From positions 73 to 33,860 of the forward strand of contig JAHCMM010000287.1 of NCBI GenBank assembly GCA_019192515.1: a stretch of 33,788 nucleotides of DNA, in the 5' to 3' direction. How positions within the stretch are numbered: position 1 is the stretch's first letter; every line of letters starts with the position of its first letter. The notes beneath the pieces are model-generated. The model made no database searches. It saw nothing but the letters and a program-made list of their open reading frames with translations, and was not told the origin of the DNA. Position numbers and translations under genes: made by a program. Positions 16,504-24,258 of this stretch are shown in pieces. The stretch is from Cyclobacteriaceae bacterium SS2. Lineage in GTDB: Bacteria > Bacteroidota > Bacteroidia > Cytophagales > Cyclobacteriaceae.

Positions 16504-17430
16504 TTAGGATTTCAACACCTGTCTGCGCTTCAGGTTGATCATAATGGCACTCGCGATGATGATGATCATACCTACCATTTGAAAAGTGGAAATGGTCTCA
16601 TTGGCGAAGAGCCATCCGATAAGTACCGCAATGATGGGGTTGACGAACGCGTAGGTTCCCACTACAGCTGCAGGCTTTTGGGTAAGTAGCCACGTATAGG
16701 CTACCAATCCGACTATGGAGCCGGCAAGGGCCAGGTAAACAATTGCTGACCAGGCTCTGATACCCACATTAGAAAAGTCAGTGTGACTGTATTCACCAAG
16801 AATACCACTGAGAAGTAGTGAAAGAAGAGAAGCAAAAACAAATTGCCATCCCAGGTTCATGTACATAGAATCGCGGGGAGGGTAACTTTTATACAAGAGT
16901 GTACCAAACACCCAGCTGATAGCTCCAACTATTACCAGTCCTGTCGCTATGAGTTCCAGACTGGAGGAAGCAACTCCTTCACTGGTAAGCTTCTCGCCAA
17001 ACAGGGTGAGAATACCGATAAAACCTAGTGCCACACCCAGGATGATAAAAGGATTATTGAAATAAAGCTTCCAGTTGCCCTTATCAATAATGACAAACCA
17101 AAGCGGAATGGTGGCCACCAGGACGGAAGCATATCCTGTTGCTATATATTGCTCGGACCAAACCAACAATCCCTGTCCACCAACCATGATGATCAATGCA
17201 AAAAATGCATTTCTGACCATAGAGTGAAATTTGGGCCACTTCTGGCCAGCCCACAAACAATATGCAACCAGGATAACACCAGCCATCATAAAACGTACCG
17301 ACGCCATCATGAATGGGGGAAGTCCATCCAGGCCGATCCTGATTGCCATGTATGTAGTACCCCAGATCAGGTAGATACACAGGAAGGCAATGATGATCAA
17401 AAGTTGATTAGAGATCTGTCTCTGCGCCAC
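16504..17430 (-). CDS. EamA (drug/metabolite transporter superfamily) permease
   Basis: 308 residues with about ten hydrophobic helices in two EamA repeats. Repeat 1 begins IIAFLCIYLIWGTTYMAIRIGLDGLPP, shortened here to the key WGTTYMAIR, and contains the RFMMAG motif. Repeat 2 begins near AISWVFGTLLY and ends AVLIGWLFANETIS. The family comprises inner-membrane exporters of amino acids, metabolites or drugs; the substrate cannot be read from sequence. It is upstream of the rhamnosidase-esterase on the same strand, with a 93-bp gap containing the inverted repeat. Confidence 0.9.
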   Translation of the reverse strand: MAQRQISNQLLIIIAFLCIYLIWGTTYMAIRIGLDGLPPFMMASVRFMMAGVILVAYCLWAGQKWPKFHSMVRNAFFALIIMVGGQGLLVWSEQYIATGYASVLVATIPLWFVIIDKGNWKLYFNNPFIILGVALGFIGILTLFGEKLTSEGVASSSLELIATGLVIVGAISWVFGTLLYKSYPPRDSMYMNLGWQFVFASLLSLLLSGILGEYSHTDFSNVGIRAWSAIVYLALAGSIVGLVAYTWLLTQKPAAVVGTYAFVNPIIAVLIGWLFANETISTFQMVGMIIIIASAIMINLKRRQVLKS

Positions 17431-17508
17431 TGGCTTGTCAATTTGAGCGCTAAAGTACTACAAGGGCAATTTGGAAACTAAAATTGAGTTTTAATTGTAT
17501 GTAATATT

Positions 17509-17516
17509 GGAGGAGG
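17509..17516 (+). promoter_or_regulatory. Shine-Dalgarno sequence of the small lipoprotein gene
   Basis: GGAGGAGG lies 5 nt before the ATG at 17522. Bacteroidota seldom use strong Shine-Dalgarno sites, and most starts in this window have none. It decides the start: an in-frame TTG at 17495 lies upstream of it and would add nine residues before the lipoprotein signal. Confidence 0.65.
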
Positions 17517-17521
17517 TTGTC

Positions 17522-17902
17522 ATGAAGAAGATAGTTATTTGGCTTATTTCGTTGCTTTTATTGGGGTGTGCTCAACACATCTCACCTCACAGACCGGTGA
17601 GCAGCAACATCATTCAGGAGACAGACGATGAAAAACATGAAATCGTGATCCTTGATCCTGCATTTCAGTCCTGGTTTGTGAGCAATGCGAAGCCAATAGG
17701 ATTTTATTCACTCCGTTTTTATGAATCCCACAACATCAGATATGTCACTTCGTGGAATCAAAAGGCCAGAAATGCCTATGGACCTATTACAAATGAGATC
17801 AATTACGATCCAAACGAAGACTACGGACTTGAAGTAAACTATCAACTTTACTGGTATTTCAAGTATATCGAATCTATTTACGGTCGGTATTTCCTCCTTT
17901 AG
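17522..17902 (+). CDS. Small lipoprotein, probably the DUF6146 family
   Basis: 126 residues from the ATG that follows a Shine-Dalgarno site. MKKIVIWLISLLLLGC is a lipoprotein signal, with the lipidated Cys at residue 16. The mature part contains DPAFQSWFVSNAKPIGFYSLRFYESHN and ends DYGLEVNYQLYWYFKYIE (quoted here in parts), a pattern I associate with the Bacteroidota family DUF6146; the family name is from memory. Function unknown. It is divergent from the EamA gene, and its stop overlaps the stop of the next, convergent small gene by 4 bp. Confidence 0.75.
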   Translation: MKKIVIWLISLLLLGCAQHISPHRPVSSNIIQETDDEKHEIVILDPAFQSWFVSNAKPIGFYSLRFYESHNIRYVTSWNQKARNAYGPITNEINYDPNEDYGLEVNYQLYWYFKYIESIYGRYFLL

Positions 17903-18075
17903 GTCACTTTTTTCTTCCCCTTGATAAAATAAATAAGAGGACCAACGATCGGAAATAGTATTACGAGTACCATCCACAATATTCTATGGTTCATATCCAT
18001 AGTGGCTCTAATTACATCCAGCATTGCCCATATTGCCAGGGAAACGGCTACAATTCCAAATATTAAACCTTCCAT
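17899..18075 (-). CDS. 58-residue membrane protein with PLDc_N-like domain
   Basis: A short frame with an ATG at 18075 and TAA at 17899-17901. The protein has two hydrophobic helices (about residues 3-22 and 31-51), and the second contains LWMVLVILFPIVGPLIYF followed by basic KGKKK. This WxLxIlxxPixGpliYfxxGr pattern is the phospholipase D/cardiolipin-synthase N-terminal membrane domain (PLDc_N), often found alone in small Bacteroidota proteins of unknown role. The gene is convergent with the DUF6146-like gene and the two overlap by 4 bp at their stops. Confidence 0.8.
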   Translation of the reverse strand: MEGLIFGIVAVSLAIWAMLDVIRATMDMNHRILWMVLVILFPIVGPLIYFIKGKKKVT

Positions 18076-18249
18076 TTTTTTATTTAAATCTAAATATTTT
18101 AGAAGATAACAGGGTTGACTGATTTCATATATAAATATGACTTTTAATGGAATATTAATTGTCCACCATATATTACATTGAAGTTGGAAATTGTTTTAAA
18201 GGATTAATTGGTGTCCGGCATTAAGGTCTACCCGTTAAATCTACTAGTG

Positions 18250-18783
18250 ATGATGAGGCGATTATTCATATTGTTTACCGTGGTTTTGTTTTCATCCTGT
18301 TCAACTTTCAAGGTGAGGGTCTACTACGATGAGCGTTTCGAATTTGAAAATTTTAAATCCTTTTGCTGGATGAGTGGGTGTGAATTCAATATTGAAGGAC
18401 CTTCATATCTTGCAGGCGATACCTCTATTGTGCACTCCTTTATGAGAGAAATCAAGTCTCAGTTACAGGATAAAGGGTTTACATATAATGATGAAACCCC
18501 TGACTTTCTCATCAATCTCCATGTGGTAGCCTTCGAAAAAGAAGTGGGTGGATATACGCCTTATCACATTTATGGGCAGGAAAATGATTTCACACCTTTT
18601 CTGGCAGAAGAGTCTTACCAGTACCTGGAAGGGTCTCTGATTATTGATATAGCTAATTATAAAACCAGTACAGTGGTGTGGCGCTCAGATGTGATCGGGT
18701 ATACAGATTCTGGAAAGGTATTTTCTGAAAAAACCATCAGACACGTCATTTCCAAAGCACTCAGGCAATTTCCTCCTGATTGA
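18250..18783 (+). CDS. DUF4136-like lipoprotein 1
   Basis: 177 residues starting at the first of two adjacent ATGs (18250, 18253). An in-frame TTG at 18208 would place 14 residues before the lipoprotein signal and is less likely. MMRRLFILFTVVLFSSC is a lipoprotein signal. The mature protein has the pattern of DUF4136 outer-membrane or periplasmic lipoproteins: a short beta strand after the Cys, FENFKSFCW, then a helix ending GFTYNDETPDFLINLHV, and a later strand LIIDIANYKTSTVVWRSD. Function unknown. It is clearly related to the next gene (19069-19596), suggesting a local duplication with divergence. Confidence 0.78.
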   Translation: MMRRLFILFTVVLFSSCSTFKVRVYYDERFEFENFKSFCWMSGCEFNIEGPSYLAGDTSIVHSFMREIKSQLQDKGFTYNDETPDFLINLHVVAFEKEVGGYTPYHIYGQENDFTPFLAEESYQYLEGSLIIDIANYKTSTVVWRSDVIGYTDSGKVFSEKTIRHVISKALRQFPPD

Positions 18784-19068
18784 CCCTGCTTTTTGATTCT
18801 GATCAAATTTGCCTTAAAATCTAGGATTAAGACCAATACAGGCCGTTTTTGGAGCTTTAAGTAACCTGCTTTTTCAAAACATCTATTTTAAGCTCAATTC
18901 AGAGACGCAAAATCACAAAAAATCAAAGCTTTTAATACTTTTTTATAAGAAATGTAATTTTTCGTATTATTCAATAAAAACTTAATTAAAATATTAATGT
19001 TTAAATGAATTGGTTATAATTTTAAATGAAATTTAATATTAGGGCTAATTTATTAAAATATTGATTTT

Positions 19069-19596
19069 ATGAAAAGGTTAATTGTCTCACTCATTATTCT
19101 CATCAGTGGATGCAGCTCAAGCCGCAACCTGATAGAATCTCAGTTCAATTATAAAGGACATTTCAAAGAATATCAATCCTTTGGATTTGTCAACCCGAAA
19201 TCAATGAACGTCAATGGACTAAACGTTTATGATAATAGTGTAATACAGAGTATGATCTACAAGCGATTTACTGCAATGGGTTATACCTATGATGCAGATA
19301 CACCTGACATTCTGATTACCTTCAGGTATTTCCCAGAAGGTACCAGCCTGGTCACCATGCAGCAGCGGAGTCTGAATACCTGGATCAATAGTGCCAATAA
19401 GGATGATGATCAGTACCTCTTGAGGCGGGTAATCAATAACAATGGTACGCTAAGTGTTTATTTCATAGATAGGGCATCCAGCAATATTATTTTCCAGGGC
19501 TTCTATAAGGATTACCGGAAAGACAATAATTCAGATCACCAGATCATCTCGTCTATCAGCCAGCTGCTAGATAAGTATCAGGTAACTACTTATTAA
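19069..19596 (+). CDS. DUF4136-like lipoprotein 2
   Basis: 175 residues with a lipoprotein signal (MKRLIVSLIILISGC; Cys at residue 15). It shares its layout with the preceding lipoprotein: FKEYQSFGF near the start, a helix ending GYTYDADTPDILITF, and a strand LSVYFIDRASSNIIFQG corresponding to the LIIDIANYKTSTVVWRS strand. Function unknown; a periplasmic or outer-membrane location is expected. An AT-rich gap of 285 bp without recognisable genes separates the two paralogues, so they may be transcribed separately. A hairpin terminator lies downstream. Confidence 0.78.
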   Translation: MKRLIVSLIILISGCSSSRNLIESQFNYKGHFKEYQSFGFVNPKSMNVNGLNVYDNSVIQSMIYKRFTAMGYTYDADTPDILITFRYFPEGTSLVTMQQRSLNTWINSANKDDDQYLLRRVINNNGTLSVYFIDRASSNIIFQGFYKDYRKDNNSDHQIISSISQLLDKYQVTTY

Positions 19597-19633
19597 AAAT
19601 TAAGGTCAAAATGAGGATTGATAGAAAGTAGCT

Positions 19634-19662
19634 AAAGGGGAATGGTCGTATCATTCCCTTTT
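19634..19662. terminator. Bidirectional hairpin terminator between convergent genes
   Basis: AAAGGGGAATG (19634-19644) pairs with CATTCCCTTTT (19652-19662) across a 7-nt loop, with one G-T wobble. The plus-strand copy ends in TTTT and the minus-strand copy in CCCCTTT. It lies between the stops of the DUF4136-like lipoprotein and the DinB-like gene. Confidence 0.75.
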
Positions 19663-19667
19663 GCTTC

Positions 19668-20108
19668 TCAGGAAAGCAATCTTCTGTGATAGTTCACCTG
19701 ACCCAAATGGTAGTTGAGGTGACCGTAAAGGTGCAATAGGAAATAAGTGGTATTCATCGGCTTGCCAAATACCTCTACAGGGTAGTCAGATTCAAGCGTT
19801 TCTGAAGTTAATTTGCTCAGGGTATTGTCAATCATTGTTTGAGTGCTTTCCACATCCTGAATGATCTTATCCAATGGTATATTCTTATCGTTGAATTCAC
19901 CTTCCCGGTCTCTTTTAAAACCGGTCTTACCCAGAATCGCTCCTATAAAGTGGTTTAGATTCCCAATCAGATGCAAAGCCAGGTTTCCAGCCGAGTTGTT
20001 GATGCCGGGATCTACCTTCCAGATCGTTTCAGTACTTTCATATGCCTGAAGCTCTTCTTTCAGCTTATCCAGGTCCCTGTTAAATAAGGTGATGTAATGG
20101 CTGGTCAT
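19668..20108 (-). CDS. DinB-like four-helix-bundle protein
   Basis: 146 residues, predicted all-helical. Conserved histidines lie in LALHLIGNLNHFIGA and HLYGHLNYHLGQVNYHRR, the positions that bind a metal ion in the DinB/YfiT superfamily. Bacillithiol or mycothiol S-transferases belong to this superfamily, but many members have unknown roles. The start overlaps the stop of the upstream trans-sulfuration gene by 4 bp (20105-20108), so translation is likely coupled. A thiol-related role is possible but is only suggested by this neighbour. Confidence 0.82.
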   Translation of the reverse strand: MTSHYITLFNRDLDKLKEELQAYESTETIWKVDPGINNSAGNLALHLIGNLNHFIGAILGKTGFKRDREGEFNDKNIPLDKIIQDVESTQTMIDNTLSKLTSETLESDYPVEVFGKPMNTTYFLLHLYGHLNYHLGQVNYHRRLLS

Positions 20109-21250
20109 TTCAATGCATTTTCAAGGTCCGCTAATAAATCCTCTATGTCCTCTATGCCGACAGAAAGCCTGATGAGGGAGTCTGTAATACCTGACTTCTT
20201 ACGTTCTTCGGCAGGGATGCTGGCATGTGTCATGGTTGCGGGATGACCTGCGAGGGACTCAACACCCCCAAGAGACTCTGCCAGGCTGAATACTTTTATT
20301 GCTTCCAAAAACTTAAAGGCTTTTTCCTGTTTGTCCTCCTTCAGTGTGAAAGACACCATTCCACCAAAATCTTTCATCTGTTTGGCAGCTACCTGATGGT
20401 TTTGGTGATCAGGAAATCCGGGCCAATGCACTTTCGCTACTTTCGGGTGTTCCTTCAAATATTTTGCTATTGCAGCTCCGTTTTCGCAGTGCCTCTGCAT
20501 GCGGATATGCAGGGTTTTGATGCCACGCAGTACAAGGAAGCAATCCATAGGACCCGGAACAGCGCCTACAGCATTTTGATGATAAGCCAATCGCTCGTGT
20601 GTCTCCTGGTCGTTTGTGATAACAGCTCCCATCACGGTATCCGAGTGACCTGCAATATATTTAGTTAGTGAATGAACCACTATATCGGCATGCAAATCCA
20701 GTGGGTTTTGCAGGTAAGGGCTGGCAAACGTGTTGTCAACAACCGTTTGAGCTTTATGCCTTTTTGCGATATCGGCTACAGCTTTGATGTCGATGATCTG
20801 CAGCATTGGGTTCGTGGGTGTTTCTATCCACACCATCCTGGTTTTATCGTTCACAACTTTTTCCACCTGCTGCAAATCCAGCATATTGATAAAGTGAAAC
20901 CGAATACCATAATGGGCATAAACGCTGGTAAATAATCGGTAAGTCCCACCATACAGATCATTCGTACATACGACTTCGTCGCCCGGCTTCAACAGCTTCA
21001 TGATAGTATCTGTAGCAGCCATGCCTGAGCTGAAGCACCTGGCAAATTTTCCATTCTCCAGTGCCGCCAGGTTGGCTTCCAGCGCTGTGCGCGTTGGGTT
21101 TTGTGTCCTGGCATATTCATATCCCTTATGCTTTCCGGGTGAAGATTGTACGTATGTAGAGGTCTGATAGATAGGGGTCATTATTGCCCCGGTAGACGGA
21201 TCAGGTTCCTGTCCGGCATGGATAGCTTTGGTACCGAATTTCATTTTCAT
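20105..21250 (-). CDS. Trans-sulfuration PLP enzyme (cystathionine gamma-synthase/lyase type)
   Basis: 381 residues. The family signature GTKAIHAGQEPDPSTGAIM, the motif GYEYARTQNPTRTALE, SSGMAA, and the PLP-binding lysine in SLTKYIAGHSD (K197) place it in the Cys/Met metabolism PLP family. The C-terminal SLGGVESLAGHPATMTHASI is also typical. Cystathionine gamma-synthase, cystathionine gamma-lyase and related enzymes cannot be separated securely by eye. The cytosolic reaction interconverts homoserine- and cysteine-derived sulfur compounds. The gene is followed by the overlapping DinB-like gene. A promoter-like box within an inverted repeat sits just upstream. Confidence 0.93.
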   Translation of the reverse strand: MKMKFGTKAIHAGQEPDPSTGAIMTPIYQTSTYVQSSPGKHKGYEYARTQNPTRTALEANLAALENGKFARCFSSGMAATDTIMKLLKPGDEVVCTNDLYGGTYRLFTSVYAHYGIRFHFINMLDLQQVEKVVNDKTRMVWIETPTNPMLQIIDIKAVADIAKRHKAQTVVDNTFASPYLQNPLDLHADIVVHSLTKYIAGHSDTVMGAVITNDQETHERLAYHQNAVGAVPGPMDCFLVLRGIKTLHIRMQRHCENGAAIAKYLKEHPKVAKVHWPGFPDHQNHQVAAKQMKDFGGMVSFTLKEDKQEKAFKFLEAIKVFSLAESLGGVESLAGHPATMTHASIPAEERKKSGITDSLIRLSVGIEDIEDLLADLENALK

Positions 21251-21257
21251 ATCTTAT

Positions 21258-21288
21258 GTGAACAAAGATAGGCTAATGTTTTGTTCAC
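21258..21288. promoter_or_regulatory. Inverted repeat overlapping the promoter box of the trans-sulfuration gene
   Basis: GTGAACAAA (21258-21266) and TTTGTTCAC (21280-21288) are perfect reverse complements separated by 13 bp. The minus strand reads TATCTTTG at 21263-21270, an exact TAnnTTTG match ending 12 nt before the ATG at 21250, so one arm overlaps the box. This looks like an operator for a repressor. No T run follows on the minus strand, so a terminator for the upstream STAS-like gene is less likely. Confidence 0.5.
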
Positions 21289-21306
21289 CCGGATGGAATT
21301 TTTATG

Positions 21307-21699
21307 TCAGAAAGAGGTAGTTGTTTCCATGAACTGGCGCAGCCAGGTGAGTGCAGAATCTTTATCAGTAAAAAGTCGGGTGGGCTTGACTGGTTTGTTG
21401 ACAGAAACATAGAAGTTGGCAGCCATTTTTACTACGGCTGAGTCTACTAATATTGCACTTGCTGTAACCAGTTCGTTGCCTTCTTTTGCCAAAAAGTCTC
21501 TGGCTTCTTTGGTTGAATGCTTGATTTTGGATACGTCGAAAAGGCAGGGATAGGATACACCATTTGAGTGCTCTACGCGCTTAGATACAAGGTGTTTGGT
21601 GATCTCTAGAGTAAGCTCCTGAAGGTCGTAAAAACTGCATTTCATGATGCCATTCTCAATAACGATGCTTCCATACTGAAAATCTATGGATTCTTTCAT
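21307..21699 (-). CDS. STAS/SpoIIAA-like protein
   Basis: 130 residues without signal peptide or membrane helix. The pattern of an N-terminal strand, a helix, a strand with CLFDVSKIKHSTKEARDFLA, then ASAILVDSAVVKMAANFYVSVNKPVKP and a C-terminal helix DKDSALTWLRQF resembles small Bacteroidota STAS/SpoIIAA-fold proteins (I recall the label DUF7793 but cannot verify it). No phosphorylatable serine can be assigned with confidence. It is divergent, by 83 bp, from the oxoamine-synthase/GNAT fusion and the hybrid kinase, and could be linked to them, but this is inference. It is upstream of the trans-sulfuration gene on the same strand (56-nt gap). Confidence 0.6.
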   Translation of the reverse strand: MKESIDFQYGSIVIENGIMKCSFYDLQELTLEITKHLVSKRVEHSNGVSYPCLFDVSKIKHSTKEARDFLAKEGNELVTASAILVDSAVVKMAANFYVSVNKPVKPTRLFTDKDSALTWLRQFMETTTSF

Positions 21700-21782
21700 T
21701 TCATCTAATTAATCATAAATACCAACTAACGCCATAGATATTTTGCATTAAAACTATTTCTAAAATAACCAATCAGCAGAAT

Positions 21783-24251
21783 ATGGCAAAAATCAAACAT
21801 AATAACTTTGTGAAGACGGTCGACGAAGTTATTACCGCAGCGAAGGAAAAAGGCGTCGTTCATTTGTATGCGCAAGGTCATACAACCGACAGAAGATACC
21901 TAACAATTAATCAACAAAAAACGCTTCACTTCGGAACATGCGGCTATCTGGGTCTGGAACATCACCCATTTGTCAAGGAGTCTGCAATCAAGGCCATCGA
22001 GAACTATGGAACACAGTTTCCAATGTCAAAAACATATATCTCCAACCCATTGTATTCAGAGCTGGAAATGCTGGTAGAAGAAATGTACCAGGCTCCGGTT
22101 GTGATTTCAAAAAACTGTACCATTTCGCACCTGGCTACTATTCCCATCATTGTGTCAGAAGAAGATGCTGTAATTCTGGATCATCAGGTTCATGCCAGCA
22201 TTCAGGAGTCAGTTCAGAAGATGCTTACCAAGGGGGTAACCGTGGAAATGATCCGTCACAACAACCTGGAGATGCTGGAAGAAAAAGTGAAGTCACTTAA
22301 GGATAAGCATCAGAAGATCTGGTATATGTCGGATGGTGTTTATTCCATGTATGGTGATTTTGCCCCTATTAGAGAATTGATTGCCCTGGCTGAGAAATAT
22401 GAACAGCTACATCTGTACGTAGATGATGCACACGGAATGAGCTGGGCAGGAAAGAATGGGACAGGTTATGTGATGAGTCAAATGCCTGAAGGACTTTATA
22501 GAAAAATGGTCCTTACTGCTACTTTAGGAAAAGGTTTTGGAGCCTGCGGTGGCGTATCTGTATTTCCAAATGAGGAGTGGAGGCGAAAAGTGAAGACCTT
22601 TGGCGGTCCAAACACATTTTCTGTACAGTTGGAGCCGCCCATCCTTGGAGCTGCCGTTGCTTCAGCCAAGATCCATCTAAGTGATGAGATCAATGATCTT
22701 CAGTTGGAGCTGCAAAACAGAATCAACTATTGTAATACTTTGCTTGGCAGAACACAGCTTCCACTGGTGGCTGAAACAAAAAGTCCGGTATTCTTTATAG
22801 GCACAGGGGTAATGGGAACAACCAATGAGTTTGTGAGTAGACTCATTGAAGATGGTGTATACGTAAACCCGGCACTGTTTCCGGCAGTACCGATGAAAAA
22901 TAATGGTTCACGCTTTACTATTTCACTCAACAATACATTTGAAGATATCGAGGTACTGGTTGATACTATGGAGCGAAACTTTGACGCTTCACTTAAAGCC
23001 ACTAACCAGACACAGGATAAGATCAGGAAAGCATTTAAGATGCCTGCTTTGGAAGAGCAAACCAACGAGCTGGATGAGATCCTGCAAAAGTCTTCTATTG
23101 CCCATAATTCACATGATTTTTCATCCATCAATCTGAAGGTATATGATACCATTCAGGATGTGGATAAAGACCTTTGGAACGGGAAGCTTGGTCATCGTGG
23201 AATGTTTGACTGGAATGGCATGAGCTTTTTGGAAAGATCATTTAGCGGTCACGTGAAACCCGAAGATAACTGGGACTTTAAATATTTTGTGGTAACAGAT
23301 AAAGTGGGAACACCGATCCTGGTAACCTTCCTGTCTTCTACCGTATGGAAAGAGGATGCGTTTGCCAGGGCTTCGATCTCTGCTCAAATAGAGCTCGTAA
23401 GAAAAAAGGATCCTTATTACCTCACATCCAAGGTCCTCATGATGGGAAGCCTCTTTACAGAGGGAGAGCATTTCTACCTAAACATGGAGCATAACCTCTG
23501 GAAAAACGCTGTGCTCATGTTTACGGAAAGACTTTTTAAAGAGCAGGAAAGCTGCGGTGCAACCAATATTGTACTTCGTGATTTCACGGAAAATACAGAG
23601 TTGACCAAGCTGTTTCTGGAACACGGTTTTGTGAAGATGGATATGCCTGAAACATGCATTATTGAAGACCTTTCGTGGAAGGATGAAGAGGAGTTTAGGG
23701 GACTACTGAGCAAACGAAATAAGAAGCACTTCAAACAAGAAGTTAGAAAGTACGCATCCTGTTTTAATGTGGAGGTGGTAGATAAGTTATCAGATGAAGG
23801 ACTACAGCATGCTTTCAATCTCTTCCTGCAGGTCAAAAACAAGAACCTGGCCCTGAATGGCTTTACTTATCCATATAGGTTATTCGAGGAGATGAATAAT
23901 GATCCTTCGTGGGAATTTGTGGTCCTCCGACTCAATGAGGCTACATCGGATCACAGATTGCCTGTAGCAGTGGCCTTCTGTCATAAGAATGCCAGGGATA
24001 CCTATAGTGGTATGTTCTTAGGTCTCGACTATGACTTTAATTTTGACTATGGCGTATACAGACAAGCGCTATATCAGTGCATCAAAAGAGCTAAGAGTTT
24101 GGGATGCACCAAGGTGAATTTAGGCGTTTCGGCTACAGTAGAAAAGAAAAAGCTAGGTGCCACCACCTATCCAAGGGTTGCTTATGTGAATACACAGGAC
24201 AACCTGAGCATGGAAATCATGGAACATACTTTGTTAGTCACAAAACATTAA
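21783..24251 (+). CDS. Alpha-oxoamine synthase fused to tandem GNAT/FemAB-like acyltransferase
   Basis: 822 residues. Residues 1 to about 405 are a complete PLP-dependent alpha-oxoamine synthase: LHFGTCGYLGLEHHP (48-62), DHQVHASIQ (133-141), DDAHG (214-218), and the PLP lysine in TATLGKGFG (K250). This is the fold of KAPA synthase and serine palmitoyltransferase. After a linker (about 410-450), residues 451-822 look like two GNAT halves of the FemAB/DUF482 type: the first ends ATNIVLRDF...LEHGFVKMDMPE, the second includes KRNKKHFKQEVRKY and YSGMFLGLDYDFNFDYGVYRQALY. There are no membrane helices. Known members condense an amino acid with an acyl thioester, and bacterial ceramide synthase belongs to the acyltransferase type. 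One protein could therefore do both steps. No biotin genes are nearby. The stop is 7 nt before the kinase start. Confidence 0.88.
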   Translation: MAKIKHNNFVKTVDEVITAAKEKGVVHLYAQGHTTDRRYLTINQQKTLHFGTCGYLGLEHHPFVKESAIKAIENYGTQFPMSKTYISNPLYSELEMLVEEMYQAPVVISKNCTISHLATIPIIVSEEDAVILDHQVHASIQESVQKMLTKGVTVEMIRHNNLEMLEEKVKSLKDKHQKIWYMSDGVYSMYGDFAPIRELIALAEKYEQLHLYVDDAHGMSWAGKNGTGYVMSQMPEGLYRKMVLTATLGKGFGACGGVSVFPNEEWRRKVKTFGGPNTFSVQLEPPILGAAVASAKIHLSDEINDLQLELQNRINYCNTLLGRTQLPLVAETKSPVFFIGTGVMGTTNEFVSRLIEDGVYVNPALFPAVPMKNNGSRFTISLNNTFEDIEVLVDTMERNFDASLKATNQTQDKIRKAFKMPALEEQTNELDEILQKSSIAHNSHDFSSINLKVYDTIQDVDKDLWNGKLGHRGMFDWNGMSFLERSFSGHVKPEDNWDFKYFVVTDKVGTPILVTFLSSTVWKEDAFARASISAQIELVRKKDPYYLTSKVLMMGSLFTEGEHFYLNMEHNLWKNAVLMFTERLFKEQESCGATNIVLRDFTENTELTKLFLEHGFVKMDMPETCIIEDLSWKDEEEFRGLLSKRNKKHFKQEVRKYASCFNVEVVDKLSDEGLQHAFNLFLQVKNKNLALNGFTYPYRLFEEMNNDPSWEFVVLRLNEATSDHRLPVAVAFCHKNARDTYSGMFLGLDYDFNFDYGVYRQALYQCIKRAKSLGCTKVNLGVSATVEKKKLGATTYPRVAYVNTQDNLSMEIMEHTLLVTKH

Positions 24252-24258
24252 TTTTGCC

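Noticed and set aside
21207-21306. SAM or other riboswitch upstream of the trans-sulfuration gene
   Set aside because: Only about 56 nt separates it from the upstream gene and no conserved riboswitch core is visible; the inverted repeat is better explained as an operator.
21783-24251. BioF (biotin pathway) function for the fusion
   Set aside because: The PLP fold is shared, but no biotin genes are nearby and the C-terminal acyltransferase half does not fit a biotin role.
24249-24256. TAATTTTG before the kinase start as a separate promoter
   Set aside because: It overlaps the stop codon of the preceding gene and ends 2 nt before the ATG, so the transcript would start inside the coding region; cotranscription is simpler.
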